Below are positions 37,990-47,300 of a stretch of 64,000 bases of DNA, piece by piece (positions within the stretch are counted from its first letter, which is position 1; each line of letters opens with the position of its first letter). The translations under genes were made by a program, and so were the position numbers. The notes below the pieces were generated by a model. It was not told where the DNA came from, ran no database searches, and worked only from the letters and a program-made list of their open reading frames with translations. This DNA is from Chiridota heheva (Eukaryota; Echinodermata; Holothuroidea; Apodida; Chiridotidae), in assembly GCA_020152595.1 (NCBI GenBank), contig JAIGNY010002230.1:532501-596500 (forward strand), in the 5' to 3' direction.

Positions 37990-39324
37990 CTATGCCTTTG
38001 TTAGCAATGAAACAACACGGGATGATGTAATTTCTACAAACTCGTCAAATTCCATATACATATAAGTCGTGTAAACTTTGGTGGTGGCTTTGCTACAACG
38101 TACCGAAAGAGTAACACTTCCTTTTCCTGCAGAGTAAATCCCAGAACCAGCCGATGCGTCTGGTGTGAGGTCCCAGCCAAATATGGTGTATCCACTGGTC
38201 CATGCATGCATCTTTATGCTGTTTGAATCATTAGTATGGTTTAGACCACATGTACTCATAAATTGGTGGTATGCTTCCGTGATCCGCAGGTCATCTGCAT
38301 CAAAGTTGGTCTTCAGGCCATGTAGGGGGTACATAGTTCCATCAACATTAAGAGTCAAGTCTGTAATATCCAAATGTTCGAAATAAAAAGGATCCTTTGT
38401 GTGGTCCGACTCTGCAGCATTATCAACAAACCAGACAAACATTCGGTTAGGTAGTGTATCTGTTAGATGTTTGGTTACTGTAAAATTGACACTGCCTTTG
38501 CCAATAATGTCTGTCACAATATAACCCCGTTTAAATGGGTATCGCAGCGGGTGTGCTAGCCACATTTTTTCAATGTTCGTTGCAGCTGTAGGGTACAGGG
38601 TTACTCTATCTGCCTCAATCACCGCCTCTTCAATTTCAATTTGAAAGTTTTTTCCTTTGGTTGTATTATCTCCTACAAGCATGTAGAACTTTGGGCTAGC
38701 TCGTTGAAGGCGTATGGTCACTTCAATACCACTCGGAATCAGTTTGTTTTGACGAAACAAATCACAGGCGATGGGGCCGTGTAGATCAAATGTCTGTGCT
38801 GTGCCCCCCGTGGCTTGGATAACTTCGTTACGTTCTTTGTAGCCTACTTTGAACGCACTGGATGCATAATATTGTGCCATTTCGCCATTTGTCAACACGT
38901 CTTGGTGGTAGAATCCTTGTGCCTGGAGACGTGTCGCCTTCACCTCAAAACCATACGAGGTAAGTGTTTCATGGTAGGCCTTGTATGCGTAATTGTTATC
39001 CCCCCTAGTAATGGTAGTACTGTTGAGTTTGACTTCAACATTTTTGAAGAGTGCAGAGTGCAAAAGATTCACCGTAGTCACTTTATTAGCGGATGCAAGT
39101 GCTGATGAATCTATGTTGACGACTTTAGCTCTTAGACGTAAATTGATAGTAGTAGGATCAAGATAACTCACACCATCTCCTTTTAAAATAAATGTTAGTG
39201 GTCCTAGTTTTTTCTCGTTTGAGCTAGGGTGGATAATATCTTTTGTCCGGTATTTAATATCCATTTGTACCGGTACTTTGGAAAAATAATTAAGTTCAGT
39301 TTTATTCACTTGGAAAGCCTTCAT
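37990..39324 (-). CDS. Major-capsid-like protein, paralog 1
   Basis: 444 aa, intact. Motifs: YLDPTTINLRLRAKVV (about 55-70), SALFKNVEVKLNST, NNYAYKAYHETLTSYG, then a beta-rich remainder ending in YMYMEFDEFVEI near the C-terminus. Layout matches F54H12.2-like Maverick proteins, treated here as candidate major capsid (hexon-like) subunits; the jelly-roll fold cannot be confirmed by reading. The stop TAG is one base before the ATG of paralog 2 (TAGAATG). Possessing two different capsid-like paralogs suggests either specialised shell subunits or a recent duplication followed by divergence. Confidence 0.65.
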   Translation of the reverse strand: MKAFQVNKTELNYFSKVPVQMDIKYRTKDIIHPSSNEKKLGPLTFILKGDGVSYLDPTTINLRLRAKVVNIDSSALASANKVTTVNLLHSALFKNVEVKLNSTTITRGDNNYAYKAYHETLTSYGFEVKATRLQAQGFYHQDVLTNGEMAQYYASSAFKVGYKERNEVIQATGGTAQTFDLHGPIACDLFRQNKLIPSGIEVTIRLQRASPKFYMLVGDNTTKGKNFQIEIEEAVIEADRVTLYPTAATNIEKMWLAHPLRYPFKRGYIVTDIIGKGSVNFTVTKHLTDTLPNRMFVWFVDNAAESDHTKDPFYFEHLDITDLTLNVDGTMYPLHGLKTNFDADDLRITEAYHQFMSTCGLNHTNDSNSIKMHAWTSGYTIFGWDLTPDASAGSGIYSAGKGSVTLSVRCSKATTKVYTTYMYMEFDEFVEITSSRVVSLLTKA

Positions 39325-39342
39325 TATGAATAGACGTTGTCC

Positions 39343-39798
39343 TCAGCCGCAATGTTTTGCAAATAAATCGTTAATCATAGCGTTTGCCTTTTTAGCTGCA
39401 TTTTGTTTAGTAGAAGTTTTTGTTTTGGCGGCGGGCTTTTTTTTCTTTGTTGCGGCCTTCTTCTTTGGAGCTGCTTTCTTCTTTGCTGCCCCTCCCCCTT
39501 GTGCTCGTTTGATTGATTTCAAGAGTTCTGCTTTTGCTTGTGCAACAATGGTGGCTTTCTCTTTTGCAGATATACGTTTTATAGTAGACTTGACACCTTT
39601 CCCTGCTGCAATATCAGCTAATGTTTCCGCACCAATTTTAGCTCCTCTGCTAAGGGCAGCTTTTGCCAAACCTGGTGCCCTTGCCTTTGCAATGGCAACA
39701 CCTGATTTTATAGCAGGCATTAACATACGTGCCAGAGAACCGAATAGTCCTCCAACACCACCCCTCTGGTAAGGAGATCCTACATAGACAACATCCAT
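39343..39798 (-). CDS. Lys/Ala-rich virion core or DNA-condensing protein
   Basis: 151 aa. The N-terminal third is Gly-rich and amphipathic (GGVGGLFGSLARMLMPAIKSG), the middle is helical (ALSRGAKIGAETLADIAAGKG), and residues 100-140 form a histone-H1-like run of Lys, Ala and Pro repeats. Small proteins of this design accompany capsid genes in Polintons and resemble adenovirus core or pVI/pX-like proteins in general character. The start overlaps the end of the penton-like gene by 19 bases. Likely roles are DNA condensation in the particle or membrane activity; neither is shown directly. Confidence 0.6.
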   Translation of the reverse strand: MDVVYVGSPYQRGGVGGLFGSLARMLMPAIKSGVAIAKARAPGLAKAALSRGAKIGAETLADIAAGKGVKSTIKRISAKEKATIVAQAKAELLKSIKRAQGGGAAKKKAAPKKKAATKKKKPAAKTKTSTKQNAAKKANAMINDLFAKHCG

Positions 39799-40598
39799 TT
39801 AAAATCTACTTTTTTAAAAGACGGAGAGCAGCTTTGTCTAAACAATAAAGTAAAAGTGTTCATTGCTGTAGGGTTGTCGCTATTTATAAATTGAACAGGA
39901 TACTCAATACCGTCAAAAATGGAAATGCTCATCACAGAGATACTTGTACCCGTAACGCCCCGCCACTCTATAACACTGGGGTTGTAATTAACAGATTTTG
40001 CCAAGTCTGTATGCATAAGAAGTTGTACCTCTTGGTCGCCTACAAAGGACGGGTCGATAATGTTAGAATACACATATATGTGACGTAGTCGTGGAGGTTC
40101 CCAAGGAAAATTTGCATCCGTACCAGAGACATCTTTTTCAACTACGACTGTTTTTGCATAAAACCCCAAAACCTGACAGATCCTCCCTGTAAATATTATT
40201 CTTTTAGCTTTACGGGCACCTGCTGTACTGTTGAGGGTTATTTTAATCTTACCTCCACCAGATAAAGGTTTGGATAATGCCAAGTTAGCAGGTGGATCTA
40301 CTAGAAAATCCCCATTTAACCAAATATCTGTAAAGTTACTCATGGTTTCAAAATCAAAGCGTTTGAAAGTATATGTTCGGACGGTTGCGGCATCCCCTAC
40401 ATCTACTGAGGTTACAGAACTGTTGTCTGGGCCATATGGGGAAAAACTATTATGGAAAATGGCAGAATGCACCCCTACCTCCCATTGCTCGTTACCTAGT
40501 TCTTTTGTTTCATATAATTGCTGTTTAAAGTTATTCATTTCGTTTGCAAAGTACGGCGACTCTGCTGACGATACAATCCATGTAAAGTTACTAGACAT
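39780..40598 (-). CDS. Penton-like minor capsid protein, paralog B
   Basis: 272 aa. It shares with the next gene upstream a start of the form 'F-x-W-(I/V)-x-(S)' and the signature LGNEQWEVGVHSAIFHNSF about residue 35-55. Then come beta-strand-rich segments (KIIFTGRICQVLGFY; SNIIDPSFVGDQEVQLL; SFVG-type motif) and a C-terminal 'SCSPSFKKVDFKWML'. The WEVG motif and length fit the single-jelly-roll penton (PX-type) protein of Polintons. It is intact, with 11 bases between it and paralog A upstream. Confidence 0.65.
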   Translation of the reverse strand: MSSNFTWIVSSAESPYFANEMNNFKQQLYETKELGNEQWEVGVHSAIFHNSFSPYGPDNSSVTSVDVGDAATVRTYTFKRFDFETMSNFTDIWLNGDFLVDPPANLALSKPLSGGGKIKITLNSTAGARKAKRIIFTGRICQVLGFYAKTVVVEKDVSGTDANFPWEPPRLRHIYVYSNIIDPSFVGDQEVQLLMHTDLAKSVNYNPSVIEWRGVTGTSISVMSISIFDGIEYPVQFINSDNPTAMNTFTLLFRQSCSPSFKKVDFKWMLSM

Positions 40599-40609
40599 CT
40601 CTCCTCCTC

Positions 40610-41455
40610 TTATAAAATACCCTTCTTTTTAAATAACAAATCAAATACTGTTACACCCCCTGCAAAAAAAGCGTTGGCACCACTTTGTGTCTTAACAACA
40701 AATGATAAACGTTGTATGTAATTAAAAAGGACATCAATAAACCGAACTCTTTGAGCCTTGTATTCAACAGCTTCAAACTGAGTGTCCACCCCTACAATGG
40801 CTAGGAACTGATCAGTACCCCCGTTAAAAAATGATTTACCAACAATGTTTGATTCAAGTCGTAAAAAATTTAAGTGGTAGTTCTTTGTCACTGTTCTATA
40901 TGCTGTAAAGATTATCTCCCATGCGTTGGTTACAACAATACGAGTTCTGTGCACATTTCTTGCCTCGAACCCGTACGCCTGTGCTAATTTACCAGTGAAT
41001 ATAACCCTTTTTATATCTGCTGAAAACACACTATTCTGTATAGCTTTTCCTAACATAGTGTAGCGTTTAGTTGTATCGTCGTAAGTTATTTTAAACAGTT
41101 CTTTAAATGTAGCAGAGTTTGTGTCTCGTGTGTCTATCCATGTCATTTGCGTCAAGGCCGTTTGCCCCAGATCTCGTACAGGTAAAAGTTGAAATGCAAC
41201 CGTATTGGACTCTGATCTAGCGGTAGATCTAGGTGTGTAAGATATTAGAACCTCAAATGTACTATCTTCATAGATATCATGCGTCAATTGATGTGGGAAA
41301 TGTGCCACTGTTACCCCCACCTCCCATTGAGCTCGGGGATCTAGCATAAATGGTACCGGTGCCTCTACAGTGAATTCAGCTGTAGAATTGTCAGGGTGTT
41401 TGGCCATACTAGCATTGCTAGGTATAACCCATACAAAAGGTTCGGTACGTAACAT
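40610..41455 (-). CDS. Penton-like minor capsid protein, paralog A
   Basis: 281 aa from ATG 41455, one base after the integrase stop (TAAAATG). Motifs parallel to paralog B: PFVWVIPSNAS at the start, DPRAQWEVGVTVAHFPHQL, RVIFTGKLAQAYGF, LRLESNIVGKSFFNGG and a final LSFVVKTQSG. The pair clearly descends from one gene. Together with the capsid-like pair this suggests a particle with two vertex-type and two shell-type proteins, if all are expressed. Confidence 0.65.
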   Translation of the reverse strand: MLRTEPFVWVIPSNASMAKHPDNSTAEFTVEAPVPFMLDPRAQWEVGVTVAHFPHQLTHDIYEDSTFEVLISYTPRSTARSESNTVAFQLLPVRDLGQTALTQMTWIDTRDTNSATFKELFKITYDDTTKRYTMLGKAIQNSVFSADIKRVIFTGKLAQAYGFEARNVHRTRIVVTNAWEIIFTAYRTVTKNYHLNFLRLESNIVGKSFFNGGTDQFLAIVGVDTQFEAVEYKAQRVRFIDVLFNYIQRLSFVVKTQSGANAFFAGGVTVFDLLFKKKGIL

Positions 41456-41456
41456 T

Positions 41457-42475
41457 TTAGACCACGTCAGTTTGTTTTATCCAAGTATTAAAGTTGTTAT
41501 TGTATCCTTTCCACTTTACAAACATCTGTTTGTTTTTACCTTTCCCTTTTGTTTTAAGTACAGTTTCGATTTCAAAGACTGACGGCTTTTTAACCTTTTG
41601 TAATTGTTCCGTGTAAAATCCCCCCTCTATTATTTCGTCATCCAAGTCTACCAAATTAAACGTAGGGGGGGTCATGTGTGTTAACACTTGCAATTTTAAA
41701 TATTTCTGTCGACCAGTTATGATAATACCCCTTATCAAATATTTTCTTTTCAATGCTAACCCTGACATAATCACCTACAGCAAATTTTGGTTTCTGTGCA
41801 TCACTACTCTTGTCTTTACCATACAATGTTTTCCATACTTTCGTCTGGTTAAATTCAGTCACGTCAGAAGGTTTCAATATCATGAATAATATTATACCAT
41901 ACAGGTTGATTTGTGTATGTAAAGTACTTCCAAATAATACTCTTAATTGTACGGTTGAGGCGTTCAACCATACTGGCCTTCAATTCAGAGTGAGTCGAAA
42001 AATGAGTTATGCCCTTGTCTTTAAACAATTTTTTCATAGTTGCATTATAAAATTCTGTCCCCTTATCAGTCTGTAACAACCTGGGTGTTTGTTCGGCACG
42101 GTTGAAAATTAATTCAAATGCTTTATGCACGTCTACAGCTGATTTAGATTTTATTGGTTCCAACCATGCCATTCTAGAAAATAAATCTATTACAACTAAA
42201 ATATAACGAAACCCCTTATTTTGTTTTTGCACCAACTGCATGTCGGCCAAATCAGCCTGCCATTGTTCAAATGAACCATATACTTTTACTTTGCGTCTTT
42301 TAAATTTTTTCTTTGCAGGCTTATGTAACGAGTATGTCTTCTGTTCCTGTAGCCATTTCGATGCCTTTGCTTTCTGAGTTGGGTTCGCTTTGAGGAACTG
42401 GTCCTTTCCGACGAAGCCTTCTGGTGATGAAGGTTTGTACCAGCGTTGCAAAACGTCCTTTTCTTTTTCCATCAA
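41457..42475 (-). pseudogene. Polinton integrase with C-terminal chromodomain, frameshifted
   Basis: Start ATG 42475. Residues 1-65 form the DNA-binding N-terminal part (RWYKPSSPEGFVGK .. KWLQEQKTYSLHKP .. KKFKRRKV). The rve core has the acidic triad D75 (QWQADLADM), D137 (LLQTDKGTEF) and E171 (SMVERLNRT). The frame ends shortly after E171 at about 41864; coding resumes in another frame at LKPSDVTEFNQTKVW, and roughly 15 conserved codons normally found between appear to be deleted. A second shift coincides with a run of seven G/C at 41665-41671. After it the sequence ends with a chromodomain (MFVKWKGYNNNFNTWI), which guides chromatin targeting in this family. The catalytic residues survive but the product would be truncated as it stands. 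Confidence 0.9.
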
Positions 42476-42584
42476 TCTCGTCTTTTATAACCAATGTCCC
42501 ACCACAACAAGCACAGTTACATTTAATTCGATTTAATAAGTCTGTAAAGTTGGGTATAAGTCCAGCCATTACAAATTTAACCAT
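42321..42584 (-). CDS. Small Cys-motif protein, possible
   Basis: 87-codon frame upstream of and overlapping the integrase start in a different frame. Only the first 36 codons (42584-42476) precede the integrase; they include a compact CNCACCGG cluster that could bind a metal. The start overlaps the end of the previous gene by 16 bases, in keeping with the packing of the string. The overlap of 155 bases with the integrase makes the later half doubtful. No known family is recognised. Confidence 0.35.
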   Translation of the reverse strand: MVKFVMAGLIPNFTDLLNRIKCNCACCGGTLVIKDEIDGKRKGRFATLVQTFITRRLRRKGPVPQSEPNSESKGIEMATGTEDILVT

Positions 42585-43009
42585 ACCATCTCTTTTGCTG
42601 CTGCTGCTTTAGCGTCTTTGTAGTTTTCGTCTTCGTCCTCCTCGTCAGCATCTATAGTATCTGGTACTATATCAGAAAAATCAGCCTTTCTGATCTGTTC
42701 TTCCAACTCTTCCAGTGATTTCTGTTTATATAATATTACCTTGTCCCTAAATATTTTATTTTTGATAAGCGTTATGGGAGCGTTTGCTTGAGCTAGCAAA
42801 ATAGCAAACTGATCACTACCAGCCGATTCTAGCTTTTTATTAGGGGTGATAGCTTCCAAAATTAAATCGGTCAAATTAGATCCCTTTATCACTTTTCCTT
42901 GGTTATTCAAAAGCTGCATTCCTTGGAATTTATCATTTACACCCTCCCACACTGATTCCATTAAACGTTCGGCATCTACGTTTCGTTTTGTACTTAGAGC
43001 CTTATCCAT
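42569..43009 (-). CDS. Polinton conserved hypothetical, C-terminal part
   Basis: 146 aa. Features: MQLLNNQGKVIKGSNLTDLI followed by a helical segment (LLAQANAPITLIKNKIF), then an acidic tail DADEEDEDEN. The piece overlaps the end of the 43287-42994 frame by 16 bases. In my reading of related Polinton proteins, one polypeptide begins with MKRxVV and continues into a GSN-DLI region, so the two frames may be halves of one gene separated by an indel at or near the five-G run 43013-43017. If not, they are two overlapping genes. Role unknown. Confidence 0.55.
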   Translation of the reverse strand: MDKALSTKRNVDAERLMESVWEGVNDKFQGMQLLNNQGKVIKGSNLTDLILEAITPNKKLESAGSDQFAILLAQANAPITLIKNKIFRDKVILYKQKSLEELEEQIRKADFSDIVPDTIDADEEDEDENYKDAKAAAAKEMVWLNL

Positions 43010-43287
43010 AGAGGGGGTGAAAGGTTGGTGGTTGGTGCCGCAGGAGGTGGCATAGCAACCAGGGCACTTTGCTTTTGAATAGCAACAAGGTCAGGGTTTA
43101 CTACTTTCTGAGCTGCTACAAGAGCCGATAATCGGGAAATTTTAATATCTGCAGGTATATCAGAATTTAACAAGTCTTTAATCTCCTCCTCCAAGCTATT
43201 AAACCGTCTAATGTCCAACGGTTGAACTGGCTTGTTGACACTCATTTGTAACCATTGGTCGTATGGGACGACCACGGATCGCTTCAT
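42994..43287 (-). CDS. Polinton conserved hypothetical, N-terminal part
   Basis: 97 aa starting MKRSVVVPYDQWLQM at an ATG that overlaps the stop of the preceding gene (TAATG). It contains a helix-rich section and ends in Pro/Ala-rich sequence shortly after a five-C run. See the adjoining 42569-43009 entry: the two probably form one protein of about 240 residues. Function unknown, but the neighbourhood (ATPase, integrase, capsid genes) suggests a virion-related or packaging-related role. Confidence 0.55.
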   Translation of the reverse strand: MKRSVVVPYDQWLQMSVNKPVQPLDIRRFNSLEEEIKDLLNSDIPADIKISRLSALVAAQKVVNPDLVAIQKQSALVAMPPPAAPTTNLSPPLWIRL

Positions 43288-43718
43288 TATACAGTTTTCG
43301 GTTTTGCTTGGTTTAAACGTTTGGTTTTTGCCTGGCGTATTCGGAAAAATGTATCCTTTTCTACATAGGGTTTAATTGTATCCAGGACAGGCTTTAGAAT
43401 TTTACTATAAAAACTTCCACCAATCTGTCCCTTTTTATACGCTTTGACAAACATGTTTTTCTTCTTCACAGCAGCAACTCTCTTTGTAACTAATGTTTTT
43501 GCTAAAATCGGACACTCTTTTAAAATAGACGCCAAATGTGGTTTTAAGTTTGAAAACTTATCATTTTTTAATACATTCATGATGCATTCACCAAATACAT
43601 TAAATAGTGCAGGATTGGCATTCTTCAAAACAATTTCATTATCAGGTTTAGGCATACCTTTAGCCAACAACTCTAATTCTTTATAACTTTTCTTAACGTT
43701 ACAAAAACAATCAGCCAT
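43287..43718 (-). CDS. Small basic Polinton protein, virion-associated candidate
   Basis: 143 aa from ATG 43718 (MADCFCNVKKSY), which overlaps the ATPase stop by 8 bases; the longer frame to 43772 lies inside the ATPase gene. It shows a helical Cys-containing core (NVFGECIMNVLKNDKF), a Lys-rich stretch (KRVAAVKKKNMF), then GQIGGSFYSKILKPVLDTI and a basic tail. Proteins with this basic core followed by a GG-hydrophobic segment accompany Polinton capsid genes. The role is unproven. Confidence 0.6.
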   Translation of the reverse strand: MADCFCNVKKSYKELELLAKGMPKPDNEIVLKNANPALFNVFGECIMNVLKNDKFSNLKPHLASILKECPILAKTLVTKRVAAVKKKNMFVKAYKKGQIGGSFYSKILKPVLDTIKPYVEKDTFFRIRQAKTKRLNQAKPKTV

Positions 43719-44376
43719 GGTATAATATCCTGTTGCTAAATATATTAGTGGATAACCGGAACTTGTTATCACCTTTGTAATCTATAAACAAGTAACCATA
43801 CTTAGTAGAGGTTGCTTGCTTATATGCATCTAAAAAAATTTGCTGTGCTTTCGGATCGGCTACATTCATTTGCCTATTTATTATGGTTATACTCGACTGA
43901 TCCGCTGTAAGTTTAAATAATGACAAATATGATGCATTGATACGTATATCCCTGTTTCCTTTGAAAAACAAATTCTGTACAAGCAATATCACGCTACAAT
44001 TGGCATGGTGACTACCCTTTGTAAAAAAGTCGGACATAGTTTTATTTTGAGTTGTATTTTGCATCTCTGACATAAGGTCGTCTACGATTATAACATCATG
44101 TTGTAAAGAGTTCTCTTTTGATACTTTTAAGTTTGCAATAACGTCTGGGGGTGGGAAGCCTTCTATAAATGTAATACCCTCTAGTGTATTAAACAACTCT
44201 TGCCAAATCCCATAAAACCATATAACTCTTTGTGGTGGCTGTTTCCAAACTTCTGGTGTGGTTAAAGCCGTAACTAAATGTTGCGTCTTGCCTGACCCAC
44301 TGGGACCTGCGATAATCCAAGTAAATGGAGTTTCAAAAACCTCTTGGGGTGCATAAACTAACCCTGCTACCTCCAT
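43711..44376 (-). CDS. FtsK/HerA-like genome-packaging ATPase
   Basis: 221 aa. Walker A GPSGSGKT at residues 24-31, Walker B VIIVDD at 95-100, followed by SVILLVQNLF, a sensor-like strand ending in a polar residue. Size and motif order fit the A32/HerA-FtsK-type packaging ATPases of Polintons and related viruses, which drive DNA into preformed capsids. The gene is intact. Its ATG lies 5 bases after the polymerase stop, and its 3' end overlaps the next gene. Confidence 0.93.
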   Translation of the reverse strand: MEVAGLVYAPQEVFETPFTWIIAGPSGSGKTQHLVTALTTPEVWKQPPQRVIWFYGIWQELFNTLEGITFIEGFPPPDVIANLKVSKENSLQHDVIIVDDLMSEMQNTTQNKTMSDFFTKGSHHANCSVILLVQNLFFKGNRDIRINASYLSLFKLTADQSSITIINRQMNVADPKAQQIFLDAYKQATSTKYGYLFIDYKGDNKFRLSTNIFSNRILYHG

Positions 44377-44381
44377 GATGC

Positions 44382-47300
44382 TTATGGCGATATTTGAGAG
44401 TCTACAATAAATTCAACTGATTTATATTTCTTTTTTGCCTGTGTTTTCTTTTTGCTAAGACACATCCTACGTTTTGGAACCGACACGGGTGTAGTAGGAG
44501 CCACAATAGGTGAAGGGGGTGAGGATGACGAACTAATGGGAGACAAATTCAAATTCAACAGATGTGGTCTTTTCTTTGGTGTTTTTGGCGAACTATACGA
44601 CAGGTAAGATTCGTCTGAGGTTGGTTCGTAAGACGGTGTTTTAGGGTTACCCCACGTAGCAGGAATGTACGGCAGTGTCTGTTCTGCAGCCACACTTTCA
44701 TCTGCAATGTCATTATCTAGGTCATCTTCGGAATACGTTTCCAAGGATGACACACAGGCTGAAAACACGGGAGAAGTTGGTAAAGGTGTTTCTGGTGCAT
44801 CAAGGTCACTTGATGGTGGTGTAGTAGTTGGTGGTGGTGGTTGTGGAGACGGTGGTTGGGAAGGTGGGTGGGGTGAATTGGGTGGAGACGTAGGTTTAGC
44901 CATTGTTGCTACTCTTAGCTTGACATACCCCCATGGGACAGTATTAAATGTCTTTAGCAATTTTCTCTTAGTATACACTGCCCTGTATGATTTGAAGGCT
45001 ACTTTAGAAATGATTTGGGTAGGGCCTGTTCTTGTGATTTTAGATTCATAGGTCACCTGTACGTCTTTGGTTCTATCCTCATAATCCTCCCCTCCCTTCA
45101 TTAATCTATCTACCTGTTTCGCAACTGTATCGTAATTTATAAGACTGCTAACAGTATGGTTCATGGTAATTCCACGTACTTTACAATCTGTAAACACTTC
45201 TCCTTTGGAATTCATACCTTTGTAGGCGTAGTTTTTTGGCCCAGCCGAAACAAAATGGGTAATATGTGAGCCTTCCCCATGACATTCTAGCTCGTCCGTC
45301 ATGTCCCCAAAAAAAGGGCCAAGGGGTATTTCAAACGTGTCAGTGTCTTTCTTTAGGTAAAAAATACTGTCCGTGTCATAGTATACCACTCTTGTCTTTA
45401 ACTTATCTAAATATCCATACAATTTCAATCTGGCCTGAGCTGTTGTAAATGCCGCAATAAATATATTTGTATGCCCTGCACCTTGTGTCCATTCTTCTTT
45501 CTCTACAAACTGAAGCATTGCTGTGGAGTCATCTACAAAATTAACACCTTTTACAATCTTTGACTCATCTCCCATAATTTTATAAAATGCAGCAGACGTG
45601 GAAACAAATTCTGTCTGCGGCAAACCATGTCTCTGAGCAAATTTCCCCCAAAAGGAATTGAGGGAAATCTTTCCTAGTGCTCTCTTTCCTTCATTACGTT
45701 TCATATGCTCAAAAGTCAAAGTTACATTCTCCCTCTGTTTATACTTCTTTATAAAACATCTCTTGGCATGACCAACATTAGTCGGCTCAAATACTTCTTT
45801 TGGCCATCCACTTGCTTCTACTTTGATTTTTTGCATAGCACAAATAAATGGTGCCAATAGCCCTGCGTCCCCATCCCTCCCCATTTGTGATGATTCCTTA
45901 AAGTGTAATACCTCATAAATGTGTACCAGTTTGTAACCCTGTTTTATAGCTTCTTGAATTTCAAGATGTACCCAGGTGCCTGTCAGAGCACGCTCTTTGT
46001 CGCTGTGTTGACATATTTGACTTCTATCATGTACCATGGCACATGACAAACATAACGGAAACATCAATTTACCATCTATCCTCACTGGGAGGACAGGATG
46101 ATATAATTCCCTAGGGGGAATGATCTGACATAATACAATGCCAAATAACGTAGAGAAATCCTGAACCTGAACATTATACAACAATTCAGGGTGTTTAATT
46201 GGAAACACACCTGTTTTGTTCACCCATGGATAAAGCGAACACACATCTATATAATGTATAGTCTCCCCCTCTTTACATTCTACTTTAAGTCTTGATGCAT
46301 TTGTACGTCCACCATAAAACGATTCCCTAGCATTGATCGGGGCTATTGTTGGATATTTTGCATCGAACTTTTTAAACCTGGGTGTCTCTGCAAATTTATC
46401 CCATTCGTGCTCCCAAATAATTTTTACTTCGTGCCCATTTAATTCGAGATCGTTAATTTTTCTCATTGTCTCGGCATATTCCTGTTTCATGGTTCTTACT
46501 CCAAATGGAGAAGTTATGTCACGTTGCACATAACAAGTAGGACAACCATGAAACGCACATCCCAAAAATTCATACACTATGCATTCCTCTTCCTTATCTT
46601 CGGGACCCGAAGCAGCTGCACACCCGTCCACGTAATGCCCTCTAATTCTAACTTCACCCTCGGCCGTGTTTGCCCCTTTGATAGTTATACCATCTACATG
46701 TGCACAAAATTTTAGCCATTTACGGGCCTTTAGGGATTGTGTTCTTTTTCCAGTCAGACCGAAATCAGACACATGTGCTATAGATCCTGGGGTCATAAAC
46801 TTTGAACGAAAAATCCTCATTATGGCAGAAGCTATAGTGATTGAAGAAGCAAAAGGATTCTCTCCGAATTGGATTTCAAAATCTTTCATAAAGGTTAAGC
46901 ACCCTGCAGAGAGTAACTGCACATCTGATATACAATATTCTAAGAGCTCCCTTTGAAAATCAAATACATTTCCGATTTGTCTAGGGTACCATTGTAAGAA
47001 TTCTGCCCTCTTCTTTACAGACATTTGGTCTGGTTGGTACAATTCCTTTGCAGGCCATGGCCCTACATAATTCATGTCGAGCGCACTATTCATCAGATAA
47101 GGGAAAAACCCTTTCTTCAAATCTTTCAATCCGAAAGTTTTGGCGAAACTAGCCAAAGGCATTGGCAGGAAGTTCAAGGAATCAATAAATCTATATTTGT
47201 GGTTTCCTTGAGCAAACCCCTTACTAACTGAAATTATACTAAATACTTTGTTTCCGTTCATTATGACTTTAAACTTTTCACCTCGACGGGTAAGCTCTTG

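Noticed and set aside
44665-45051. Gly/Val-rich plus-strand ORF
   Set aside because: Antisense shadow of the Pro-rich tail of POLB.
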